Source: Arachnia rubra
GTDB lineage: Bacteria > Actinomycetota > Actinomycetes > Propionibacteriales > Propionibacteriaceae
DNA: 64,000 nt
Assembly: GCF_019973735.1 (NCBI RefSeq)
Contig: NZ_AP024463.1
Span: 434,001 to 498,000, forward strand
Direction: 5' to 3'
Shown here: positions 17,455-26,518 of the stretch, one piece after another
Position numbering within the stretch: the stretch's first letter is position 1
Layout: each line of letters opens with the position of its first letter
The notes under the pieces: generated by a model
What the model was told of the DNA's origin: nothing
Seen by the model: the letters and a program-made list of their open reading frames with translations, nothing else
The model's database searches: none
Program-made: the position numbers and the translations under genes

Positions 17455-19161
17455 TCAGGCGTCGCGTGAGTTCGACGAGATGCCCGGCTTGCCGTCGTGG
17501 ACGATCTTGCCCGGATTCAGGTTGCGGCCCGGGTCGACGCCCTCGAACAGCGTCCGCTGGATGAACACGCCGGCGGGGGAGATGTCCTGGTCCATCCAGG
17601 GGGAGTGCTCCTCGCCGACGCCGTGGTGGTGTGACACCGTGCCGTGGCAGTCGATGAACGACTGCTGGATCGCGCGTTTGACGCTGTCATAGGTGTCCAT
17701 GGCGCCGTCGGAGGCGTCGGCGATGGCGAACGTGAAGTACTGGCAGGCGCCCGAGTGGTAGGAGTGCGATAGGTGACAGAACACCACGCCCCTGACGCCC
17801 CGCTCATCGAAGACCTGCTGCGCGGCGGCGACGGTCTTGCTGTGGATCTCGGCCGCGTAGCGCCACGGGGTGGAGGTCTCGGAGACGTCGCAGATCATGC
17901 CGTGGTCCAGCATGAAGTCGCGGATGTAGGGGGTGTCGTACTTCTTCTGGTCGTAGAGGCTGCCGGGCCCCTTGCCGACGCCCAGCCCACCGTTGGCCCG
18001 CACGATCTTGCCGACCAGGCCCTTCTCGTAGGTGACATGGTTGTGCGATCCCTCGAAGCCGACGAAGGCCATCGCGATCTTCTCAAGATCCCAGCCCTTG
18101 GCCAGCATCACCTTCTCGATGCCCTTGCTGAGCAGCGACGACAGCTTCGAGGACTGCTTGCCGTTGGCCATGATGTACTTCGTCTCGATGGCGTCCGAGA
18201 CCCGCGCCATCATGACGGCGGCGTCGGAGGAGACGATCTGCTCGCAGGCCTTCAGGCCGTTCTCGTAGGTGGGGAAGAAGTAGGCCTGGATCTCCCGCAC
18301 CTCCGGGATGCGGTGCACGTTCACCCACGCCGACGTGATGATTCCCAGCCGGCCCTCCGAGCCCAGCACCATCTCCCGGACACTCGGCCCGGACGACGTC
18401 GACGGCAGGGGACGCAGCGACAGGATCTGGCCGGGCATCACCATGCGCAGGCCCCGGCAGATGTCGGCGATGTCGCCGTACTTGTCGGACTGCATCCCCG
18501 AGCTGCGGGTTGCGATCCAGCCGCCGAGCGTCGACCACACGAACGAGTCGGGGTGGTGGCCCATCGTCCAGCCGCGGGCCTGGAGCTGCGCCTCCATGTC
18601 GGGCCCGAACACCCCCGCCTGGATGTGCGCCAGGGAGGAATGCTCATCGATGGCGATGACCTGGTTCATCCGTCCCAGGTTCACCGACACCACCTGCCGC
18701 TGCTCACCGGGCTCGGCCTCCAGCGCCGCGACGATGTTGGAGCCGCCGCCGAACGGGATCACGACGGCGTCGGCCGCGACCACGGCGTCGACGATCCGCG
18801 CCACCTCGTCCTCGGTGGCGGGGTAGACCACCACGTCGGGCAGTCTGCCGAAGTCGCCGGCGCGCACCCGCATCAGGTCACGCACACCCTTGCCGAAGCC
18901 ATGCGTGACGCGGGTCTCGTCGTCGGCCTGCACGTAGGTGGCGCCGGAGATCGCGACCAGGGAGTCACGCAGCGCCGCCTCCAGCCGCGATGGCGGGATC
19001 TCCAGGTCCGACAGCCTGGGCAGAGGTCTCACGGGCTCGTTGATGTCGACGCCGACCAGGTTCTTCACGAAGGGCGCGAACTTCGGCTTGTCGTCGTGGT
19101 GGTACGACTTGCCCTCTTCACCCCAGCCCCACCATTTGTGCTGCTTGACGCCTTCGATCAT
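17455..19161 (-). CDS. FAD-linked alkyl-DHAP synthase-like protein
   Basis: 568 residues of the alkylglycerone-phosphate synthase (AGPS) family. An FAD_binding_4 domain carries the phosphate-loop VIPFGGGSNIV (about 130-140) and the flavin pocket HHPDSFVWSTLGGWIATRSSG. The C-terminal FAD-oxidase domain has the catalytic-type VSHHHGVGEEHSPW. AGPS swaps the acyl group of acyl-DHAP for a fatty alcohol, making the ether bond of ether lipids. The start overlaps the acyltransferase stop by 4 bp. D-lactate or glycolate oxidases share the FAD fold, but the HHHGVG block and the neighbouring genes favour AGPS. Activity is inferred. Confidence 0.82.
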   Translation of the reverse strand: MIEGVKQHKWWGWGEEGKSYHHDDKPKFAPFVKNLVGVDINEPVRPLPRLSDLEIPPSRLEAALRDSLVAISGATYVQADDETRVTHGFGKGVRDLMRVRAGDFGRLPDVVVYPATEDEVARIVDAVVAADAVVIPFGGGSNIVAALEAEPGEQRQVVSVNLGRMNQVIAIDEHSSLAHIQAGVFGPDMEAQLQARGWTMGHHPDSFVWSTLGGWIATRSSGMQSDKYGDIADICRGLRMVMPGQILSLRPLPSTSSGPSVREMVLGSEGRLGIITSAWVNVHRIPEVREIQAYFFPTYENGLKACEQIVSSDAAVMMARVSDAIETKYIMANGKQSSKLSSLLSKGIEKVMLAKGWDLEKIAMAFVGFEGSHNHVTYEKGLVGKIVRANGGLGVGKGPGSLYDQKKYDTPYIRDFMLDHGMICDVSETSTPWRYAAEIHSKTVAAAQQVFDERGVRGVVFCHLSHSYHSGACQYFTFAIADASDGAMDTYDSVKRAIQQSFIDCHGTVSHHHGVGEEHSPWMDQDISPAGVFIQRTLFEGVDPGRNLNPGKIVHDGKPGISSNSRDA

Positions 19162-19976
19162 TGCTCCTCCTGCTGATCGGCGTGGGCCTTGGCCTCCTCG
19201 GCCAAGGTAGTGATCTCGGTCTTAGTCGCCTTCTCAAGGGCGACAGTACGGGCATATTCGTCGAGGGTTTTGGCCCCGTAGGCGCGGGCCGTGGTGTCGT
19301 GGAGCTCCAGTATCCGGCGTCTCATCCGCTCGTTGAACTCGTGGGCGATCTCGCCAGGCAGCGGCAGCATCGGACGGCCGATGACGACGTGCACCACCGG
19401 ACGGCCCTTGGGAAGGTGCTTCTGGGTGCTCGGCCAGGCGGCGTGGGCGCCGATCAGCGCGATCGGGATGGCAGGCACCTTCCGGGTGATGCACAGCGCC
19501 GCCACGCCCGGCCTGAACGGGCCCATCGCGCCGGTGCGGGACCGCGACCCCTCGGGGTAGATCAGCAGCGGCACCCCGGCGTCCAGGAGCGCGGCGGACA
19601 TGCCCCGGACGTTGCGCTTCTTCGGCCCCTCGGTTTCCTTCCCCTTGCTCCGGTCGATGGGATAGCCGTTGAAGAACAACGACATCGGCCCGGCCTTCCA
19701 CCATTTGTCATAGAAGTAGTCGAGTGCCGCGCCAGCCGCCAGATACTTCGAGATCCGGTTCGGCAGTGCCCCGTAGATCAGGGGGGTATCCAGGTGGGAG
19801 GAGTGGTTCGCGAAGACCACGCACGGCGCCTCCAGGCCTTCGAGGTTCGCCTTGCCGTGGACGTGGACACGTAGCAATCGCCACATCGTCGGCTTCAGCA
19901 GCAGCATCTGGGCCGCCTGGCGGGTCAATGCGTTCAGTTTGGAGGCGTGCTTACCCGGTTTCGGGACCTTCGCCAT
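19158..19976 (-). CDS. PlsC-type glycerolipid acyltransferase
   Basis: 272 residues with the LPLAT motifs: NHSSHLDTPL (HX4D catalytic), SLFFNGYPIDRS, YPEGSRSRTG and VPAIPIALIGA. It transfers an acyl group from acyl-CoA/ACP to a glycerol- or dihydroxyacetone-phosphate backbone at the membrane. It sits between an SDR and an AGPS-like gene, 3 bp after the SDR stop. By analogy with eukaryotic ether-lipid synthesis it may act as a DHAP acyltransferase, though ordinary lysophosphatidate acylation is equally possible from sequence. Confidence 0.85.
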   Translation of the reverse strand: MAKVPKPGKHASKLNALTRQAAQMLLLKPTMWRLLRVHVHGKANLEGLEAPCVVFANHSSHLDTPLIYGALPNRISKYLAAGAALDYFYDKWWKAGPMSLFFNGYPIDRSKGKETEGPKKRNVRGMSAALLDAGVPLLIYPEGSRSRTGAMGPFRPGVAALCITRKVPAIPIALIGAHAAWPSTQKHLPKGRPVVHVVIGRPMLPLPGEIAHEFNERMRRRILELHDTTARAYGAKTLDEYARTVALEKATKTEITTLAEEAKAHADQQEEQ

Positions 19977-19979
19977 GTC

Positions 19980-20756
19980 TCAGCGCTTCCTTCTGCTAGC
20001 GGATAGCTTGTGGGAGAACCAGCGGATGAAGCTGCGGGGCCCGTGGTCTGCGACGAACAGCGCGATCTTCCACTTCAGCGTCGGCACCGATTCGATGCGG
20101 CCCCGCGCGACGTCGGCCAGGCACTGCCTGACCAGGACGTCCGCATCGATCCACACGACCGGGGGCAGGTTGGTGGCCTTAATTCCGGCGCGCTGGTGGA
20201 ACTCGGTGCGCACCCAGCCGGGCAGCAGTGTCGTCACCTGGACCCCCGTGCCCTTCAGCTCCAGGGCCAGCCCGGTGGACCAGGTGCGGGTCCAGGCCTT
20301 GATGGCGGAGTAGTTGCCCGTGAAGATCGCCCCCGACGTGGAGGCGACGTTGATGATCCGGCCCCGGCCACGCGCCTTCATGGCCCGGCCCGCAGCCCCG
20401 CCGAGGATCAGCATCGCCAGGCACATCACGTCCAGGGCCCGTTCATGGCTCTCGATCAGGGAGGCGTCGAGCAGCGACGCGTGCAGCCCGAATCCTGCGT
20501 TGTTGATCAGGACATCGACCGGATCGGCATCCGCCTCCAGGCGCGCCGCGACCTGCAGCACCTCGTCACGGACGGAAAGGTCGGCGGGCAGCACATCCAC
20601 CGCGACGCCATGCACCTGGGACAGCTCGGCGGCGGTGGCCTCCAGGCGTTCCCGGTCCCGGGCGACGAGCACCAAGTCGTTTCCACGGGAGGCCAGCTCC
20701 TTGGCGAAGGCGTTGCCGATGCCGGCGGTCGCTCCCGTGATCAATGCTCGTGCCAT
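19980..20756 (-). CDS. short-chain dehydrogenase/reductase
   Basis: 258 residues: classical SDR with cofactor motif TGATAGIG near the N-terminus, NNAG, catalytic Ser in NVASTSGAI and YSAIK (YxxxK). The ATG at 20756 is chosen because the cofactor motif begins 7 residues later and AAGGGGGGA lies upstream; the longer frame back to 20867 is not SDR-like. It is the first gene of the three-gene operon. A role as acyl/alkyl-DHAP reductase would complete the pathway (inference). Confidence 0.83.
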   Translation of the reverse strand: MARALITGATAGIGNAFAKELASRGNDLVLVARDRERLEATAAELSQVHGVAVDVLPADLSVRDEVLQVAARLEADADPVDVLINNAGFGLHASLLDASLIESHERALDVMCLAMLILGGAAGRAMKARGRGRIINVASTSGAIFTGNYSAIKAWTRTWSTGLALELKGTGVQVTTLLPGWVRTEFHQRAGIKATNLPPVVWIDADVLVRQCLADVARGRIESVPTLKWKIALFVADHGPRSFIRWFSHKLSASRRKR

Positions 20757-20891
20757 GGGGGCAACGCTATCCCCCCTTGCCAAGTGGTGGAAAGTACACC
20801 ACCGGCGTCGTCGGGATCCAACAAAACCGGGGGATCGGGCTTGTGGCTTTCCCTGCCAGAGAGCCACTTCGTGCGCTGAAATGTCTCAAAC

Positions 20892-22272
20892 GGGTCTGTC
20901 CGGTAAAACGGTGTGTGGGGTCCGGTGGTTTTCATTAGTGAGTGGTTCTTTTGAACCGTCTGGTGAAGGTGATCGCGAACGTGTTCAGCGCGGACTTCGC
21001 ACCTCGCTACCCAGCGTGTCCGTCCTCCGCCGGTGGGGTCAAGGGACCGGGTAGCCAAGTAGAGGCATTTGAGCGCCGCTTGCTCGTTCGGGAAGTGCCC
21101 GCGCGCACTCACGGCCCTGCGGTAACGGACGTTGATCGGCACAGGTCGCGTTGGTGGTGCAGATCACCCGGCGGATCACGGGCGTCGTATTCCAGGAACG
21201 GCACGATACTGCGCCCAACTATTGCGCCAGAGCTGGATGATCGCCGGATATCGGTTCCCCACTCGGCCGCGAACTCGGCGAAACGGTCCTTCGTCGCGGC
21301 CTCGGACGGGGCCGTGTAGACCGGTTTGAGCGAGCGAACGATCGCATCCCGATGCTGCCGGCCGGCGTAACGGAAGCTGTTGCGGATCAGGATGGGCGAT
21401 GCACTGCTGCACGACCGTCTTCTCCCAGGTGGTGCTGATCACCTCCAGCAGCCCTTTCATCCCGTCGCAGACAGCGACGAACACATCCTCGACACCGCGG
21501 TTCTTCAGCTCGGCGAACACCTCCCGGCCAGAACCTGGCACCCTCAGCACCATCGCCGGCGCAGATCCCTGTGGATGTCACGTTCCCCGTTCACGGTGAC
21601 GCCCATCACGACATAAACGGGGTGTTGCGCACCTGCCCATCCCGGACCTTCACGTGCGAATCGCGCCGAGCGAAGATCACCGGATAGACCGGATCCAGTG
21701 GGCGGGATGCCCACTCGGCGAGCTCCCCGGTGATCCGGCTGATGCTCTCCCTTGCAAGACCTTGACCCCATGGACCTCGTCGACGTGCGCCGCGATCTCC
21801 CCGGTCGTCAGGCCCCGCGCGGTCAAACACAGCACGATCTGATCGACACCGTCCAGCCGCCGCTTGCGCTTGGGCACGATCGCCGGTTCGAACGATCCGT
21901 CACGGTCCCGCGGGACCTCGATCTCGACCGGACCGATCTGGGTCAACACGGTCTTCGCCCGGGTCCCATTGCGCATGTTCTCGCCCAACGGGGTCCCGCC
22001 GTGCTCGTGGCCCAGGTGCTCGGTCAGTTCCGCGTCCAGCGCGGTCTCGAGCACGTTTCTTGGTGAGCTGGCTGAGCAGGCCACCCGGGCCGGTCAGGCT
22101 CACGCCCTGTTCTCTCGCCTGCGCGAGCAACCGCTGCGCGAGCTCCTTCTGATCGACGATCTCCCCGCTCACGGGATCAATGATCTCGTCTCCCAACAAT
22201 CCAGTCGTGTCAGCCACGGCCATCTCCTTTCGGATCAAGCCGGACCCCACACACCGTTATTCAGACAGTCCC
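20892..22272 (-). mobile_element. decayed IS256-family element
   Basis: About 1.38 kb bounded by imperfect inverted repeats of roughly 33 bp: the left end starts GGGTCTGTCCGG and continues to GGTGTGTGGGGTCCGG, and the right end reads the complement of GGGACTGTC..GGTGTGTGGGGTCCGG. No matching target duplication was seen (flanks TCTCAAAC and GGCTAGGC). The transposase is frameshifted. It marks the left edge of the AT-rich RiPP island. Confidence 0.8.
20935..22223 (-). pseudogene. IS256/mutator transposase, several frameshifts
   Basis: Pieces in changing minus frames match a mutator-type transposase in order: MAVADTTGLLGDEI, then LETALDAELTEHLG and RAKTVLTQIGPVEIEVPRD, RESISRITGELAEWASRPLD, then VFVAVCDGMKGLLEVISTTW, NRYPAIIQLWRNSW, and FPNEQAALKCLYLATRSLDP near the end. 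At least four frame changes separate them. The start ATG at 22223 still has AAAGGAG before it. It cannot make an active enzyme. Confidence 0.82.
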
Positions 22273-22658
22273 GGCTAGGCTAGAGGTATCCCTGTGGGTC
22301 ACAGCCCCTCTGATGTAGGCCGAGAAGCGCTGGAAGGTTGTATCCCTGGTATTGGGGTCCGCGGGCTTCTAGCTCGTCGACCGTCTTTCCTGCCCCAGGG
22401 CCGGCCATTTTGATGACACCAGTCATCGCCCGCTACTGCTCAGTCGGGGCTATCGCTAATCCAGCAGGCCTTTTGTTGAATTCGAAAACTTTTGCCTCGC
22501 GGCGCGGGAAACTCAGAATGGGTGATTGCTTAGGTATGCGTATGTTTATGGAAATAATGCGTAGCTCGTTATATCTACCTATCTGAGGAGCCGGATCTTG
22601 GGTAAAATAAAAACGTCAGTTGTGAATCCGTGAGATGCGTGAGGGCGAGTGTGAGGCG
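22273..22658. other. AT-rich leader region of the RiPP cluster
   Basis: No convincing gene. A 44-codon minus-strand frame (about 22283-22417, with GPGAGKT) may be a gene remnant. The last 100 bp are AT-rich and probably hold the cluster promoter: TTGGGT (22598-22603) directly abuts a -10-like TAAAAT (22603-22608). A TTGGGT half-site also abuts the -10-like TAATAT upstream of the LuxR-type regulator gene. Confidence 0.4.
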
Positions 22659-22859
22659 ATGATGGTTCGTTTCAAAATGGTCGCGGCGATATTTATGTGG
22701 GTTCTTGCGATTATTTGCCTAATACTTGCCGTTGTTAATTTTTCTCAGCGACCCATTGAGACCTTTGCTGGATGCTCACTGCTTGGTGTGGGTATTGTTG
22801 CATTAATTGGGGGGTGGCTTATCAGTCGTCCAGTGCATCCTAGAAGCAGATTGAGGTAA
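22659..22859 (+). CDS. small two-helix membrane protein of the RiPP cluster
   Basis: About 66 residues (ATG 22659 or 22662 after GTGAGG; an ATG at 22635 is also in frame). Two hydrophobic helices (MVAAIFMWVLAIICLILAV and LLGVGIVALIGGWLI) and a basic tail (PRSRLR). It starts the cluster, with the cyclodehydratase start 4 bp after its stop. Small two-helix membrane proteins in bacteriocin operons are often immunity factors; that role is inferred only from size, topology and place. Confidence 0.55.
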   Translation: MMVRFKMVAAIFMWVLAIICLILAVVNFSQRPIETFAGCSLLGVGIVALIGGWLISRPVHPRSRLR

Positions 22860-22863
22860 TTGC

Positions 22864-25149
22864 GTGAATCCGGTGCGTTTTAAGAGTGGGCTCAATGTGG
22901 ACGTGTTGAACACGTCTCATTTATTCATGCTCTCGGATAATGACCAGATACTCATCGATAATCGGGCAGCTGCCCAAGTTGCGCAGGTCATCGACGGACA
23001 CCGGGATACAGCCGACGTTGTAGCCGCAGCTGCTCAGAGCGTAGAGCCTGCTATAGCTTTTGCTGCTCTGCGTTCCATGCTTGAAAAAGGTTATCTCAAA
23101 AAAGATGTGCTTGTCGGAGGGGCTTTCGGTTCTTATCTGGAGGGCCGAGGATTGGATCCATCTCGCACGATCGATGGGCTGGCATCTTGTCAAGTGCGGT
23201 TGCTGCCGTTGATTCTTCAGCGTCCTCGCGATGAGGTCCAACAGGCTTTGAATGCGATTACTTCGTACCTGCGGGATCAAGACATTGCTGTCGAGTGTCT
23301 GGATGAGGAAGCTGACATTGCAACTGTGGATCCAGCATGTTCGTTGGTCGTCGTAGCGGAGGACTATATTCATCCTCGGCTTGAAGAACTCAATAGGCAA
23401 CTTCAGCACCGAGGTTCACCATGGTTGCTCGTCAAGCCTTGGGGGCAATCAATATGGCTTGGCCCGGCTATTTTTCCGGGAAGATCTGCGTGCTGGGCAT
23501 GTCTCCAGGACAGACTCGTGGCGAATCGCCATGCTGAGCGGTTTCTTGCTGAAAGACTTCATCGGTTGCCTTCCATCAAGGCGTCAGGGCTCATGCTCGG
23601 CGCATGGCAGATAATTGATCAAGCAATTTTAACTCATCTTATTGCCTTAGTCAATGGTGATGATTCTCCCTTCATGAATGTGTTGCGATGCATGGACCTG
23701 AGTACTATGGCAGTCACAGACCATACGGTGATCCCACAGCCGCAGTGTGCAGTGTGTGGAACGCTGAAGTATCGGATGACCGCTGATATTAGAATCTCTC
23801 CCACGAACGCTTTGGAGGGTAAGGATGGTGGTTATCGGATATGTACCCCGGAGCAGACCGTTGAACGCCTGACCAAGCACATCAGTCCGATTGTGGGCGC
23901 TGTTTCGAAACTTGAGAGTCTCGGAGCAGATGCTGACGGTATTACTTTCTCTTTTGCTGCTGGCCACAACTATGCAACCAGCACTGACAGTCTTCGTTGG
24001 TTGGCGGAGAATATGCGGGGTCAGTCGGGAGGCAAGGGACGGACTCGTCAGCAGGCCCGAGCGAGTGCAGTGTGTGAGGCTATAGAACGCTTTTCCGGCG
24101 TATGGGATCCGACGGTTCCGTCGGTTCATTCTGCTTGGCGTGATCTAGATGCGCGTGCAGTCCACCCTCGTGACACATTGTTGTTCAGTGACAAACAGTA
24201 TGATAATCGATCCGCGACCAAGGGAACGGATAATAAATTTCACCGGGTTCCCATGAGATTGGATGAGACTATTCCGATCGATTTCACCCCAGCTTGGTCT
24301 CTTACCAAGGGTGAGCAAATATTTGTCCCTGCGGGACTGGCCTGGTATGGATCTCCTGACCTCAAGACTCACCCCTACGCATATACTGACTCCAATGGTG
24401 CGGCAGCTGGTAATACGCTGGAGGAGGCGATTCTTCAAGGGTTATGCGAATTGTGTGAACGAGACGCAGTAGGGATATGGTGGTTTAATCGTGTGCAACG
24501 TCCAGGTGTTGATCTTGACTCCTTTGGCGATCCATATGTGGATAGCCTCAGAGAATTCTATGCGAAGAAGGGCAGGAACCTGTGGGTTGTGAGTTTGCAG
24601 AACGATCTTGAGATGCCTGTTTTTGCAGCCATGTCGAGGCGCGACCATGAAGCCCAGGATATCATGATTGGATTTGGTGCCCATCCTGATCCCAGTGTCG
24701 CGCTCTTCCGGGCGCTTACTGAGCTGAACCAGTTCCTCCCCTTCGTGTCAGAAAGGGATGCAAATGGTGAGACCATTTACCGGGCGAATGACGAGGCGAC
24801 GATAGAATGGTGTAAGAACGCCACTATTGATTCTGAGCCCTGGCTTCTGCCAAACCCCAGTCATTCACTGATTAGGCTGAGTGATCTTCCTGCTCCGGAT
24901 ACTTATCGTATTGACAAACTGGTGATGAAACAGGTCGATATCCTTAAACGGGTTGGAATTGAAACAATCGTTATGAACCAATCGCGGCCTGAGATTGAGC
25001 TGTTTGTAACTAAGGTGTTTGCCCCAGGGCTTCGGCATTTCTGGCGTCGTTCGGCTCCGGGGCGCTTGTATGAAGTGCCGGTGAAATTGGGGTGGATAGA
25101 TCGCCCACTCGCGGAAGAAGATATCAACCCGCGAAGTGTTTTCTTCTAA
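22864..25149 (+). CDS. fused leader-binding / YcaO azoline cyclodehydratase
   Basis: 761 residues. The N-terminal third is the 'C-protein' type (E1-like, recognises the precursor leader) with two zinc-type pairs CWAC (210-213) and CAVC (295-298). The C-terminal part is a TOMM YcaO domain: ATP/Mg motifs CEAIER (404-409), AAGNTLEEA (514-522) and GLCELCERDAVGIWWFNR. The enzyme activates backbone amides with ATP and closes Cys/Ser/Thr side chains into thiazolines or oxazolines. The C-terminus NPRSVFF lacks the canonical PxPxP tail of many TOMM YcaO proteins. The GTG start follows GAGGT at 22853. It is markedly AT-richer than the flanking chromosome. Confidence 0.92.
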   Translation: MNPVRFKSGLNVDVLNTSHLFMLSDNDQILIDNRAAAQVAQVIDGHRDTADVVAAAAQSVEPAIAFAALRSMLEKGYLKKDVLVGGAFGSYLEGRGLDPSRTIDGLASCQVRLLPLILQRPRDEVQQALNAITSYLRDQDIAVECLDEEADIATVDPACSLVVVAEDYIHPRLEELNRQLQHRGSPWLLVKPWGQSIWLGPAIFPGRSACWACLQDRLVANRHAERFLAERLHRLPSIKASGLMLGAWQIIDQAILTHLIALVNGDDSPFMNVLRCMDLSTMAVTDHTVIPQPQCAVCGTLKYRMTADIRISPTNALEGKDGGYRICTPEQTVERLTKHISPIVGAVSKLESLGADADGITFSFAAGHNYATSTDSLRWLAENMRGQSGGKGRTRQQARASAVCEAIERFSGVWDPTVPSVHSAWRDLDARAVHPRDTLLFSDKQYDNRSATKGTDNKFHRVPMRLDETIPIDFTPAWSLTKGEQIFVPAGLAWYGSPDLKTHPYAYTDSNGAAAGNTLEEAILQGLCELCERDAVGIWWFNRVQRPGVDLDSFGDPYVDSLREFYAKKGRNLWVVSLQNDLEMPVFAAMSRRDHEAQDIMIGFGAHPDPSVALFRALTELNQFLPFVSERDANGETIYRANDEATIEWCKNATIDSEPWLLPNPSHSLIRLSDLPAPDTYRIDKLVMKQVDILKRVGIETIVMNQSRPEIELFVTKVFAPGLRHFWRRSAPGRLYEVPVKLGWIDRPLAEEDINPRSVFF

Positions 25150-25160
25150 AGGAGACATCC

Positions 25161-26516
25161 ATGCAAAAATTGCTAGTTGCTGAAGGTGTTGTATTTAGCT
25201 GCGATGGCGACACCTTGGTGGTTATCAATGAGGGTAACGAGGGTAGTAATGAGCATCGGATTCCATTGGGAAAAGAAGCTGCCCGTCGTGTCACACGATT
25301 GGTCGAACGGCCGTGCACAGTCGATGAACTTGTTGATGGGTTGTTGACTTCTCCTGACGGCATGCGACAGCTTGCCTTCCTCGCGGCAGGCGTTCGTGAT
25401 CTGACTTCATCTGGTCTCATCAATCAGGTTGTGGAGATTGACGGGGCAGTGGCGGCCCGGTTGGTGAAGAAAGGGCGTCTTCCCTGGCGTCAGGATGATG
25501 TTCCTTCCGATGCGGTTGTGGCTCGTCACGTTGTTGCGACCTCTACGCAGGGGTGGGTGACGCTTGACAGCGGGTTGGCCTGTGGTCTTGTGAAAGTGGT
25601 CCCCTCTATTGCAGGTCTGGTATTGGCTGGGGAACAAATGGAGATTGGTGAAAAGCTGCGGCCACTGCGCGAGTTGCTGTGGCGTGCTGGCCTACTGACA
25701 TCGCCGCTCATAGAGAAGAGCCTGGACCATTCGATGTGGAACCCAGTGGATCTTCTCATGATGGAGCGAGCCAGTGACTCTGCCGCGGATTTCCGGTATG
25801 GCGGTACTTACCGATATCTCGATGTGTACTCACCCCCGCCTCTGGTCGATCCAATCAGAGCAGATGAAATCATCAAGCTTCCGGAACCTGATCCAAATCG
25901 GTGGTTTCGCCATGATGAGCCATTCGGATTGATCACAGAACGGCGGCGTTCAACATTCATCTTCCAACGGGATTCAGTCCCAACACTGAACCAGTTGACA
26001 AATGTCCTACACCGGTCGGCGCGTATTCAGCAGCGGCTCACAGACGATAAAGGCATGGAGCTTTCGCGCAGACCGGTTGCGGGCGGAGGGGCTCTCCATG
26101 AGCTCGATCTCTATATCTTGGTAGATCATGTGAAGGGGCTTGCCCAAGGGCTTTGGCGATATAATCCAGCAGACAATGTCTTGGAAAAAGTCCATTGTCT
26201 CAAAGACTCCTCTGAGCTTACGGATGAAGTCATGCGTGCTACATGGAGTCGCGTCAGACCGCCAGCGACCATCGTTATGGTGGCGCGATTCGGACGGGTC
26301 ATGTGGAAATACGAAGGTGTCGGCGCAGCCCTCGTCCTCAAAGATACTGGGGTTCTCATGCACGCTCTGCAACTTGCTGCAGTCGCAGAGGGCCTGGGGG
26401 CCTGCCCGCTGGGTAGTAATTTTGCATACACATTCGAGCAGATCACAGGGCTCGGTTTCCCCTCACATGGCCCTGTCGGGCAGCTGATATTAGGACTCGC
26501 AAAGGAGGAAGAATAG
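25161..26516 (+). CDS. SagB-type FMN azoline dehydrogenase
   Basis: 451 residues from ATG 25161, after AAAGGAGA. The N-terminal half is a helical SagB-like extension. The C-terminal half is nitroreductase-like: RRRSTFIFQRDSVPTLNQL (from about 260), RRPVAGGGALHELDLYI and GLGACPLGSNF. SagB-type enzymes oxidise azolines to aromatic azoles using FMN, so the product should contain thiazoles or oxazoles rather than only azolines. It lies 11 bp after the YcaO gene and 2 bp before the secretion protein gene. Confidence 0.9.
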   Translation: MQKLLVAEGVVFSCDGDTLVVINEGNEGSNEHRIPLGKEAARRVTRLVERPCTVDELVDGLLTSPDGMRQLAFLAAGVRDLTSSGLINQVVEIDGAVAARLVKKGRLPWRQDDVPSDAVVARHVVATSTQGWVTLDSGLACGLVKVVPSIAGLVLAGEQMEIGEKLRPLRELLWRAGLLTSPLIEKSLDHSMWNPVDLLMMERASDSAADFRYGGTYRYLDVYSPPPLVDPIRADEIIKLPEPDPNRWFRHDEPFGLITERRRSTFIFQRDSVPTLNQLTNVLHRSARIQQRLTDDKGMELSRRPVAGGGALHELDLYILVDHVKGLAQGLWRYNPADNVLEKVHCLKDSSELTDEVMRATWSRVRPPATIVMVARFGRVMWKYEGVGAALVLKDTGVLMHALQLAAVAEGLGACPLGSNFAYTFEQITGLGFPSHGPVGQLILGLAKEEE

Positions 26517-26518
26517 TT

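Noticed and set aside
17325..17564. 79-codon frame starting just after the BlaI-type operator
   Set aside because: It reads through a terminator stem and antisense to the flavoprotein gene, and is Arg/Ser-rich like a GC-frame artefact; kept only as a note about the orphan promoter.
20757..20867. N-terminal extension of the SDR
   Set aside because: The cofactor motif would be displaced by 37 residues and a good RBS lies before the ATG at 20756.
22338..22586. 82-codon plus-strand frame
   Set aside because: No ribosome-binding site, Ser/Pro-rich chance-like start, and overlaps a small opposite-strand remnant; not supported as a gene.
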